The notes under the pieces: generated by a model
The model's input: the letters and a program-made list of their open reading frames with translations, nothing else
What the model was told of the DNA's origin: nothing
Databases searched by the model: none
From: Cladosporium sp. IMV 00045
Lineage: Eukaryota > Ascomycota > Dothideomycetes > Cladosporiales > Cladosporiaceae
Direction of reading: 5' to 3'
Assembly: GCA_001931905.2 (NCBI GenBank)
Contig: MSJI02000097.1
Location: forward strand, 1 to 15,425
Length of the DNA stretch: 15,425 nucleotides
Position numbers and translations under genes: made by a program
Part shown: piece by piece, positions 1 through 7,583 of the stretch
Position numbering within the stretch: the stretch's first letter is position 1
How the letters are laid out: each line of letters begins with the position of its first letter

Positions 1-632
1 TTGGTGATGGGCGACGAAGCCTGGTAATAAGTGCTTTGCGCGGTCGAACTTGGCAAACCAAGTATGTTTGGAAAGGGAGTAAATATGGCTGACTCAAACT
101 TTTCCATGAGCTCTTGGGTGGCTTCAGAGGTCGAAGAGAGCTTCTGCAATGTATCAATCGTGACACCAGGTATAAATTTTTGATCACCATGGCCCTAGGC
201 ATGAGTTGTGCGGTCAGGGATAGTCGAGTCTCGTAGTTCTCAGGAATTTTACCTACGTAAAAGTTTCCCATGTTTCCCAGGAACATGGCTGCAAAGTCCA
301 AAAACTTTGTCAACTCATCGTCGGGAATGCTCAATTGGTCTCTAAGCTCTTTCCAATTCCCCTCGCATGAGCGATGCAAATGGACAATGAAGTCAAAGAT
401 TGGCTCGGACTCAGGAGAAACTTGGCGTAAGACGATTCTGGTACCGAGCCAGGCTGCCCTGCCGAACCTGTTAAAGATGCTGACACAACAACAGATGGTG
501 GTGATCGACGAACTTTGCAGAGTAATGTGCATACAGCTTTTCACTTGACAAGAGAGACTTTAGTTGCGAGGTACTCGAAAGAACTCGGATTTCTGGTTTG
601 TTGCACACCCGAGCAGATAAGTTCAAAGCCAT
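1..632 (-). CDS. Dipeptidyl peptidase III (family M49), N-terminal part, cut by window edge
   Basis: Cytosolic zinc exopeptidase family that removes dipeptides from the N-terminus of oligopeptides. Read on the minus strand as exons 632-514, 458-257 and 194-1; introns are 459-513 (55 nt) and 195-256 (62 nt). Splicing gives about 171 residues that match the fungal DPP III N-terminal region by recall: SSEKLYAHYSAKAAWLGTRI, then IVLRQVSPESEPIFDFIVHL, then FLGNMGNFYGHGDQKFIPGV, then GLPSSTAQSTYYQ. The second intron falls exactly inside the conserved GNF-(x)GxGDxKF stretch. ATG 632 is preceded directly by an in-frame TGA, so the start is well fixed. The HELLGH zinc motif would lie beyond the left edge, so activity cannot be judged. 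The first intron could instead end at 468, but ending at 459 aligns better with the family. The family call is firm; the exon borders are inferred. Confidence 0.85.
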
Positions 633-1892
633 TTTTCAAAATAGGAATTGCGTGGGTATGCTGGAGTCTGACGGTTGGTGCCCAGCGCTGATACAAAGTA
701 ATTTAGGTCCATAGCATCAATCAGCAAATGCACGACGTCATTTGCAAGCTGGAGGCAAACAACCTGGGGACTCGGCGCAGCTTCAGATAAGGGAGAGAAC
801 GTTTGTTGGTGGAGTTTATGAAGAGCGCACTCTACCTTCCCGCAAGCGCCTGCGCTAATTCAGGGATTTCAGCTGACAACTCTCCAGTCTCCATGATCTT
901 AAAACACAACTAAAGCGATCGCACATGAAGTATTTCTTTCCGCAGAAGTGATACCGCTATTGTGACTTATAATAACAGAAAGACACGAGATGATACGGAC
1001 TCGTTTAAGGTCGTCAGGCATAGTTGTGTCACAATTGATTCATTGTTAAGCGGTTTGATGCTGCTTCGTTGTAGCTCGGCAAGGATCGTCGCTTTCGTTC
1101 TCACGCGCCGCGAATATCTGCCTTTGCCTGGGCGCACAGTTCGCTGACATAGCACGGAGAGACAAGCTTCGCAATGTCTTTGCAATTTTGTTTGAGAAAG
1201 GAAGGTGCCTTACAAGGTATAACACAAACTGGATGCAAGGCTCAAGCTGTCACAGGGAGGTTTGTCACGTTCTAGATCCAGGAATTGTGTGCTTGCAGGG
1301 GAGTAGGCCCCTGGCAGGTTCCTGTCTAATACCTCACAGCGCTTGATGGGGTTCGAAACAAGCCGCCCAATCCAGGAACGAGGACTACGGCCTGCGTAAC
1401 CGCTGAGCATTCCTGGGAGTAATCGTCTGGTGAGCTCGCACGGGAGACTATTGTTGAGGGGTTGCGTTTGGCTTGGGAAAGTGTGTGTGGATGTGGCGGC
1501 TTGCCCGAATATTTCCTGAATCCGTGTTGCGCTTGAAGAATTGATCATTCCGCACAAGAAGCGAAAGGGAAACATTGAATTTCAAGAGAGTTTTGTAGTA
1601 GAAATAAAAGTGACTTACCTAGGTTTCACCGCGTTTAGAGGGATATATATCTTAGACTGTCATACTTCGCGATTTCCAATGGTCTAGTCAAGTCTCTTGA
1701 TTGCTTACATGCATGCTCAAAGCAACAAGACTCCAGATGAATGGAATTATAGTTGATTAGACCCCGAACTTGTGGACCTAGAGACACCGCCTGTCTTTAA
1801 ATCAAAGTATCGATACACAGAACGGACCTGGATCGCCATCAACTGACACTTTGCTCAGGTGCCATTTATATGTCAAGAAGTAAAGGAGAGCG
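633..1892. other. 1.26 kb stretch without a supported gene
   Basis: This is the upstream region of the DPP III gene and the downstream region of the DUF3431 gene. It holds a minus-strand open stretch of about 75 codons (roughly 630-855) directly upstream of DPP III that ends in a stop just before ATG 632, the orphan ORF at 1210-1575, and a consensus-like minus-strand 5' splice signal (AG|GTAAGT) at 1620-1613. None of these forms a recognisable protein. No tRNA and no strong repeat was seen. Confidence 0.5.
1210..1575 (-). CDS. Orphan ORF of 121 codons, doubtful gene
   Basis: An ATG-started minus-strand ORF, not recognised. The protein is rich in Ser, Leu, Pro and Arg, with no transmembrane segment, signal peptide or known motif that I can see. 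A good 5' splice signal on the same strand (AG|GTAAGT, intron would start at 1618) lies just upstream, so the ORF could be part of a spliced transcript, or the two may be unrelated. A further minus-strand open stretch (967-1185) follows downstream in another frame. It may equally be random open frame in intergenic DNA. Confidence 0.2.
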   Translation of the reverse strand: MFPFRFLCGMINSSSATRIQEIFGQAATSTHTFPSQTQPLNNSLPCELTRRLLPGMLSGYAGRSPRSWIGRLVSNPIKRCEVLDRNLPGAYSPASTQFLDLERDKPPCDSLSLASSLCYTL

Positions 1893-3017
1893 TTAGAACA
1901 ACGGGCTCGAAGCCCAGTGCCGCTCTTGCTCATCCTTCAGCTGCGTCACGTTTCGCCAGTTGCCATCCCAGTCATAAACAGGCCATCCGTCAGGTAGGGT
2001 GGAGAACGGTGGCAGGGTGTATTGACCTCGACAGACTCCGTCACTCTCGCAGTCAAGGTCGCAGATGCTATAGGTCTTGCAATAGCATTCCTTGACATTA
2101 GGGCAGAATACGGCTTCTTTGCCGAATATCACTGCTTCGAATCAGCCGAACTCACTCAAAATTGCCAAAGGCAAACTTACTGTGCCATGAGTATTCCATT
2201 ATCCTGCCACTGATATCATCATCCAGGTCGGTCTCTAGCAACCATCGCCGGAAGGCCAGGTAGTCGCTGCGCGGCCGTTCCCGTATCTTCTCTTGCGTCA
2301 CGGCGAATTGGGCGCAGCATGAGGCACCTACAGCATCTGGAACTGGATGACCAGGGAAAAGCTCTTCAAATGCCTGCTTGTAGAACTGGCCTGCGTTCGG
2401 TTTGCCGTCCGCAGGAACACTAGAAGCTTCGACCTTTGGCCGGATCTCAGAAGGGCAACCAAGCGTCCAGACACAGCGCAAATTTACGTAACCCTGATGT
2501 TTGATGTAAGGGATCTGCAAACGAGACAGTAGTCTTTGTCCATCATATAGCGGGTCATCGTTGTGCCATTGGTACCGATTGGCGTGGTGGAAGATTACAA
2601 CCTCTGGGAGGTGGTCGTAATTGTCGATTAGGTATCTGTCACAAATGAGTCAGAAATGTAGCACGGATGTTTGAGGAAAACTTACGTCAAATACACCATA
2701 CTTTCTCGACCTTTGTTGGCGGGGACGCTCAGGCGTGATGGCGCTTCACCATCGGTCAAGAAGATGGCTTTCTCCCAAGTCGGAAAAGCATAAGCGAGCC
2801 ATGTAGTGTTGTCCTGGATCTGACTTGCAACCACCAAAGTTATGTCCTCGTGGTTTGGCTCCCGGGTGTCAGCGTCGGAAGGGAGCTCATGTTTTGATGG
2901 TCGCCGATGTGGACTCCACTCCGGCATGGAGAGGACTTCGTCCCAAAACAACAAAACAACAACGCAGACAACGACGAAGACAAACACCATGCGACGGGGA
3001 ATCATCCTCGCCCACAT
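1893..3017 (-). CDS. DUF3431 family protein with N-terminal membrane anchor
   Basis: Complete three-exon gene: exons 3017-2686, 2635-2181 and 2131-1893; introns 2636-2685 (50 nt) and 2132-2180 (49 nt), both GTAAGT...AG. The product is 341 residues. Residues 1-9 are basic, about 10-25 are strongly hydrophobic (FVFVVVCVVVLLFW), and the rest is soluble, so a type II membrane topology is likely. The DUF3431 core (Pfam PF11913, by recall) is clear: DITLVVASQIQDNTTWLAYA, then NKGRESMVYLTYLIDNYDHL, then the HHANRYQWHNDDPLYDG block near residues 127-143, then YVNLRCVWTLGCPSEIRP, VGASCCAQFAVT, the RRWLLETDLDDDISGRIMEY block, and finally FGKEAVFCPNVKECYCK. The biochemical role of the family is unknown; its conserved His/Asp/Cys content suggests an enzyme, which is inference. 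The gene is divergent from the cysteine-rich membrane protein gene, with a 0.66 kb shared upstream region. Confidence 0.93.
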
Positions 3018-3676
3018 TGTCAGCAGGCAAAAGTAGTCAAGCAGGACATCTTGGTAGGGTGCCTCGCCAATTAAAGTCGTCCAGGTGTGAGAGCTGGTCC
3101 GTAGTACTTGCAGCCATGTCCGCAGCCTCCTTGCCCTTGAGGCGAAGGGCAGTATAAACTATACGACTCGGTCTCTGCATGACACGAGACAAGGGTTCGA
3201 TTCCTGGCGTTCAATCCAGCCTCTCCAGTTCGAGCGAGTGGACCATCTAATATAAGTAGCCGCCCGGCTCAAACAACCGAAGGTAGTCGGTGTTCACACA
3301 TGGCCCTAGACACGGCCGAAGTCCGTTAAGATGGCTTGGCAGCTACGCGAACGTCAACTTCGCTAAGTCATCCAATGGTAAACAGTGTGCAGACCACTCA
3401 ACGCCTAGGGTCATTACATCAAGCAGATGCCCTACACATTGCGGCGAGAAAACCCACTTGCGAAGCACGCTGCTGAGCGTTAGCAGAACTGCAGCCATGC
3501 GGCGTAGTCGCCAGGCGTAAGCGGTGATGGCTCGCAGAGATACAGTATGCTCCCCATGTCCAAACCACTCCCACTGTGCCATATCCAGCCGCTTTGACTG
3601 AAATCTTTCGAACGCCGTGCAGCTTTGCCTCTCCGCAGACGTAAAAGTCGAGTTGAGGCGTGATCAAATCGACGAA
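3018..3676. promoter_or_regulatory. Divergent intergenic region between DUF3431 and membrane-protein genes
   Basis: 659 bp between two divergent starts. On the plus strand a TATA-like TATAAG lies at 3251-3256, which suggests transcription starting near 3280 and a long leader or a missed first exon for the plus-strand gene. Short upstream ATGs with quick stops occur (for example at 3300). A possible 5' splice signal GTAAGC lies at 3519. Open stretches on the minus strand (3343-3582 and 3419-3748) look like chance frames with no recognised motif. A lone tRNA B-box-like word occurs at 3194-3205 without a cloverleaf. Confidence 0.4.
3251..3256 (+). promoter_or_regulatory. TATA-like element
   Basis: The word TATAAG stands in AT-rich context about 420 bp upstream of the chosen ATG of the cysteine-rich membrane protein gene. 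The distance is long for that ATG, which hints at an unrecognised first exon. Motif only; no other support. Confidence 0.3.
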
Positions 3677-4857
3677 ATGGATGAGCACACAGCAATTCTC
3701 GAAGATCGTGAAAGCCAAATCTACAACCTCACGGCCTCTCATCGTCAACTTGCTTCATCTGGAGATGTTGATTCGATCGGTGGCTCCTTTGGTCTGTTGT
3801 CAAAACGAGATGCTTGCTCCGCCGCCTTCGGTACTGGATGGATTAATTCTTTCTGCGCTCCTGGCAGAACACTCTGCTGTATGTGTAATTTTCGGCCCAA
3901 CAGCTGTAAACTCTAACTAATGATCAGGTGTTAATGAACGTCAACGTTATCCACAATGCCAGCAGGCGCTAGGTCTTGGATGGTGCTGTACTGAGTCGTA
4001 TGTCTTGCATCCAAAGGTGTGCTGGAGTATCTCTGAACATCTACTGACTCTCCCACACCAGCGACGAGGGCTGCTACGTCGACCTTGAAAGCTCCGCCTG
4101 TGGTCAACCAGGAGCCGTGCAGTGCTCCCAGCTAGCCGATGGTGTGGACGAAGCATGCTGTCCGCAATTCACGACGTGCGCACGCAACTACAACGCCAGT
4201 ACAACCTGGGTACGCTGTGACATTCGACAAAGCGCGCTCCAAACTCTAGAAGCATCCACGAGCTCTATATCGGGGGTGAGATCGAAGACGGAAGCTGAGA
4301 CCGATTCCGAAGCGGTGCAGTCTACATTGTCCACTTCTCAGTCCTCGACACAGTCCTCCACGCAGTACACGAGGAACACGACCTCTGTGTCTACAACTCA
4401 GCCAGCGAGTTCCTCTTCGATCGCGTCAGATTGGACGACACAGAAAGTGGTGAATCCGTCAGAAAGTGCTACCACACTGCAGTCAGCTCCGACAGAATCT
4501 ACCACGGCATCATCAGCTCAACCATTCAGCATGGGCGCCACCATTGGCATAGCAATTAGTATTGCTATAGCAGTGCTGGTACTCGCGGCAGGTGCATGGC
4601 TTTACTTTCGAAAAAGGGCTACAGCGAAGCAGCAGTGGCCTTTGTCGCAATCGGCACACGCGCCAGAAGAAGACGCTAAGTTGCACGGAGAGAGATCACG
4701 ACCAGTTTGGGACAACATGCACGTACGTGCGTATGAGATGGAAGACAGCACCAGCAAGAAAGAGCTTCCAGGTGGCCAGCTTTCGCCAAAAGAGATGCAA
4801 GGAAAAGAAGGATTTACTAAACCAGGGCCTGTGGAGTTGGAAGGAAGCTTGAGATGA
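3677..4857 (+). CDS. Cysteine-rich, Ser/Thr-rich single-pass membrane protein (WSC/Mid2-type surface protein)
   Basis: Proposed exons are 3677-3878, 3928-4016 and 4069-4857, giving about 359 residues. Intron 1 (3879-3927) is a textbook fungal intron, with GTATGT, a CTAAC branch and CAG. Intron 2 is less certain: 4017-4068 or 4019-4061 both keep frame. The outer part is cysteine-rich (RDACSAAFGTGWINSFCAPG, LGLGWCCTES, then ACCPQFTTC), followed by a Ser/Thr-rich stalk typical of O-mannosylated wall proteins. A transmembrane segment (about residues 252-277, GIAISIAIAVLVLAAGAWLY) ends in the stop-transfer FRKR, and a cytosolic tail of about 80 residues closes with PGPVELEG. This layout resembles fungal cell-wall sensor or receptor-like proteins; the ligand is unknown. 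The model lacks a signal peptide, although the architecture demands one, so the true start is probably an upstream exon. The 3' two-thirds is solid and the 5' end is not. Confidence 0.72.
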
Positions 4858-5680
4858 GAGCGTGTCAGTGATGCCATGCCCAGATCGTGGCTCAGTTCGG
4901 CCACGATAAGTTACATCAGAATGTCCACTCATATTGTATGAAGCGCTCAGTCTCCAGGTCTGGAGATGAAATATGCCTTGTATGGGGATAGATGATTAGA
5001 TCTTGTCTAAATTAGTCAGAAGATTGCTATAAGCGCAAATGGCAATCCGCTTATTGCTTCAGATGCGTTCTTGCACCTGCCTTCACAATATCATCCGAAT
5101 CACGGTAGACGAAACGTCATCGAAGCGGTGGCAGAAGAACCTTTTGAGATTCACAAGGAGTTTGTGTGCTTCTCAGTACTCTCGGCTGTGTATATCACTA
5201 GTTAGATATTTCCCACCTGAGAAATAGTAAGCCTTTGTAAAGGACAGCAAATCGCAGGGAAAGGGGGATCTAGTCTTGAACTTTCAGCTCTCTATAATGG
5301 GGAACTTTTGGTAGACCACTTGAACGATCCAGGATGAGTTTTCATCAACGGATCGGCGTCGGCGGGTAAAGCACGCGCTAACATCCTAAAAGATGCCTAC
5401 ATCATTTATAAAGCGGCGTCTCGAGACTTCGTGATTTAAGCCTAGGGGCCGAAAACCAGGAGCTAGTGACATAAGTCGGAAGTGGCCAAGCGCATTCCTG
5501 GAATCAGGATCAGGTGCCATGACTCGAAATCCGGGATCAAGTGCTAAGAGTTGTGACACATAGGCGGGGCCGCGCGCTTCCCAGGCATAGGCGGGTGACA
5601 ACCGTATTCTTGTGTTCCTGGAATGTATGGAACTAGCTGTCATGTACAGCACGTGATCTAGAATGTTGCCGGGAAGCGCC
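4858..5680. other. 0.82 kb intergenic stretch
   Basis: Downstream of the membrane-protein gene and upstream of the 5S-like unit. Short open frames on both strands (for example 5039-5227 + and 5386-5775 -) have no recognisable motif, and the latter overlaps the 5S-like unit antisense. I see no gene here. Two loosely similar words, GATCAGGTGC and GATCAAGTGC, occur about 40 bp apart near 5510 and 5540. Confidence 0.45.
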
Positions 5681-5799
5681 GAGCCCGTCCAAGGGTCGGT
5701 GACAACCGTGTACTCCGTCCGCTCTGCCATACATAAGCACTGAACCGGGCGACTAGTACTAGAGTGGGTGACCATCTGGGAATCCCGCCTGTTGTATGT
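5681..5799 (+). rRNA. 5S rRNA-like unit, 5' strand divergent (possible pseudogene)
   Basis: The 3' two-thirds is unmistakably 5S rRNA: CCGTCCGCTCTGCCATA, then the GACTAGTACTAGAGTGGGTG block, then GACCATCTGGGAATCCC, which carries the C-box of the TFIIIA/TFIIIC internal promoter, and finally CTGTTGTATGT followed by TTTT, a pol III terminator. Length counted back from this end is about 119 nt, the normal 5S size. The expected 5' strand of helix I (near ACATACGAC in fungi) is not found; about 5681-5689 reads GAGCCCGTC, which cannot pair with GTTGTATGT at 5791-5799. The unit is therefore either a decayed dispersed 5S copy or a 5S-derived element. Dispersed single 5S genes are normal in filamentous ascomycetes. 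The plus-strand orientation is certain; function is doubtful. Confidence 0.7.
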
Positions 5800-5941
5800 T
5801 TTCTGTGTTGTATTTTTGCAGTAGGACTCGAAACCTCTTCATGCACTCATCCTTTCTCCAGATTGTCAACGATCAGGAGGCATGGCTTTCTCTCCAAGAA
5901 CAAGCGATACACGTATACATTCACTCGAAGACATGGGGGAC

Positions 5942-6688
5942 CTATCTGGTGGCAAGCCAACGAGCCTTGACATCCTCATTCACCCAACTCCTTTGGCTCA
6001 ACAGAACACGATGTCCGTCCGGATCTTCAACAGTGACCCCCCATTGTTCCCAGTATGGATTTCTTGCAGTGACCTTCTTCCCGCCAAAGGCCATCAGACG
6101 ATCTAAGAAGCTGGGATCAATCGGGCCTTCAACATATATCACGAGCAAATCCTCATCCGTCGGCATTGGCAGGCATGGTTGCGTGCCATCATGCGGGTGA
6201 TCCTGTACGAGCTCCAGATGCCATGAAGCATTCGCCCAGCCCAGCATAACCAGGTCATCGACATGGCCGTTGGCTCCATGGGGTTCGGAGTCTGGCTCAA
6301 TACGGTACAAAACTTCCAGACCAAGACCCTCAACATAGAACCGCTCAGCTCGTGCCAGATCAAAGCTCGGTCTAGCAATGCGGATATGATTGTGGGATGC
6401 CGGCCGTCTCCCTACCTCTTTGCCCGAAGCGCAGACGTTTGAGCTAGGTTCCTGGTTTGAGAGGATTTTCTTCGGCGCCGATGGATTGCATGTGGACAGT
6501 CCCAGGCCTCCAGGATAAGGCAGCGTTACTGTCGTATATGGAGAACCATGTCGATTGCAGTAGGTGAAGAAATCGGAATACCCTTCTTTCGATGACTGCA
6601 CATTGTCAGAAACCATGACAGCTCCTGGCTTGAGCCTTGGTTCGAGCAGCTTCAAACTGGGAAGGACCAGTGGCGTCCATACTATCAC
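5942..6688 (-). CDS. O-methyltransferase C-terminal part fused to a VOC/glyoxalase domain
   Basis: One uninterrupted reading frame of up to 248 codons. About residues 4-68 (WTPLVLPSLKLLEPRLKPGA, then MVSDNV, then a short tail) are the C-terminal strands of a class I SAM-dependent O-methyltransferase (Methyltransf_3/24 type). After a linker of about 30 residues, residues 99-235 form a complete VOC-fold domain: HNHIRIARPSFDLARAERFY, then VEGLGLEVLY, ASWHLELV, PTDEDLLVIYVEGPIDPSFL, and RNPYWEQWGVTVEDPDGHRV. By recall this subfamily is common in actinobacteria, and usually stands alone there. Likely metal-ligand or active-site residues are the first-strand His, the Glu of HLELV and the late Glu/Asp. 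The VOC part has no own Met near its start, so it appears to depend on the upstream methyltransferase for translation. The substrate is unknown. The Met at 6688 is unlikely to be the true start, because the methyltransferase N-terminal part lies immediately upstream in another frame. Confidence 0.8.
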   Translation of the reverse strand: MIVWTPLVLPSLKLLEPRLKPGAVMVSDNVQSSKEGYSDFFTYCNRHGSPYTTVTLPYPGGLGLSTCNPSAPKKILSNQEPSSNVCASGKEVGRRPASHNHIRIARPSFDLARAERFYVEGLGLEVLYRIEPDSEPHGANGHVDDLVMLGWANASWHLELVQDHPHDGTQPCLPMPTDEDLLVIYVEGPIDPSFLDRLMAFGGKKVTARNPYWEQWGVTVEDPDGHRVLLSQRSWVNEDVKARWLATR

Positions 6689-6705
6689 ATCGAGGTGTCA
6701 GTACA

Positions 6706-7194
6706 TTAAACGAAGTCGACCAGCGGTACGTCATCCTGCAATGTTTTCAAGATGTCGCCTTCACGCAGCTCAATCCACGGTTTGACCGCGTCCCCAGCCT
6801 CATCCCAATGCTTTCTCGCTTTTGCCGCCTTACCAGCCTCAAACTCCGTGGCGATCACCTTTGCCTGTCCGGGCGGGATACCCGCGTCGATCGCATTTTG
6901 GCCGACCGCCAGCGCCAGATAGATCGTGCTGACGCCGAAGCTCGTACCGGCTTCGACGACTGTCAAAGCGCCTTTGGCGCGGATGAGTTGGTGTACGAAA
7001 GTGGTTTTGTCTGCTGTGAGTGCAATGAACTTGTCGCGCATCAAGTCGTCGAAGATCTCCTTGGATGCAGCGGCCTTCTTGATGGTCGAGCCGCCGTCTC
7101 CGAGCCCAAGCTGCTGCTCCTGGTAGAGTGACAGGCCATGGAGACGATTGAGTAGGTCTTGCACGTTGGTCGGAGCACGAATTGCCTTGTCCAT
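6706..7194 (-). pseudogene. O-methyltransferase N-terminal part, frame broken before the C-terminal part
   Basis: Class I SAM-dependent O-methyltransferase, N-terminal about 162 residues, from ATG 7194 (the longer frame to 7212 has no ATG). Visible are an N-terminal helical segment (VQDLLNRLHGLSLYQEQQ), the SAM-binding motif I VVEAGTSFGVST (about residues 79-90), the VIATEFE acidic strand, and ELREGDILKTLQDDVPLVDF, after which a stop follows. The C-terminal half continues in a different frame from about 6680. A 3' intron end with a CTGAC branch and GATAG at 6682 is visible, but I find no GT donor that both keeps frame and retains the conserved VDF segment; the only frame-compatible GT (6764) would remove about 20 conserved residues. 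This suggests a small deletion across the donor site (pseudogene), an assembly error, or unusual splicing. The gene lies upstream of the VOC domain and head-to-tail with the BBE-like gene. Confidence 0.75.
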
Positions 7195-7583
7195 TCTGTT
7201 CTTCAGTGTCAAAGTAAGAATATGGGTTTCTCATGATAGTCGTACGTTGACGTGATTGATTAAGCCAGTTGAATGGATCGAAGAAGTGAGATGCAAAATA
7301 AGTGGTGAGAATAGGGCTGGATATGAGCCCTCTTTAAGTCAACATCTGATGCTAGAGCAATATTCAGTCGATCGAAGAGTCACCCCGCGCGCTGTTGGCT
7401 GTCATTTGGGCTCGTGCAACTCTATTGCAGGCGCATATCACTCTCGCTGTTTACATACCGCATTGGGCAACAACACAAAATATGAGCCGGAACCGAGCCT
7501 TGAGCGACCAGTACTCGTTTGTACAACTACTTCCGCAGACTACATCACTACCATACCAATTTTGATTCCGGCGATCACTCTGC
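7195..7583. other. 389 bp spacer between BBE-like gene end and methyltransferase start
   Basis: This should hold the 3' UTR of the BBE-like gene and the promoter of the methyltransferase-VOC gene, both on the minus strand. A long plus-strand open frame (7256-7792) spans it and the BBE last exon antisense; its product is low-complexity Arg/Ser-rich at the end and is judged a shadow. No RNA gene seen. Confidence 0.4.

Noticed and set aside
2940..2995. AAC/ACA-rich tract resembling a microsatellite
   Set aside because: On the minus strand it encodes the Val-rich membrane anchor of the DUF3431 protein, which explains the low complexity.
3137..3215. tRNA-like stretch with a B-box-like word (GGTTCGATTCC)
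   Set aside because: No D arm or anticodon arm forms, the T stem has only about three pairs, and the acceptor ends pair poorly. An isolated B-box match is expected by chance.
5386..5775. Minus-strand ORF of 129 codons
   Set aside because: Its start overlaps the 5S-like unit antisense, and the product has no recognised motif.
6637..7131. Plus-strand ORF of 164 codons
   Set aside because: Antisense to the methyltransferase coding sequence; no motif of its own.
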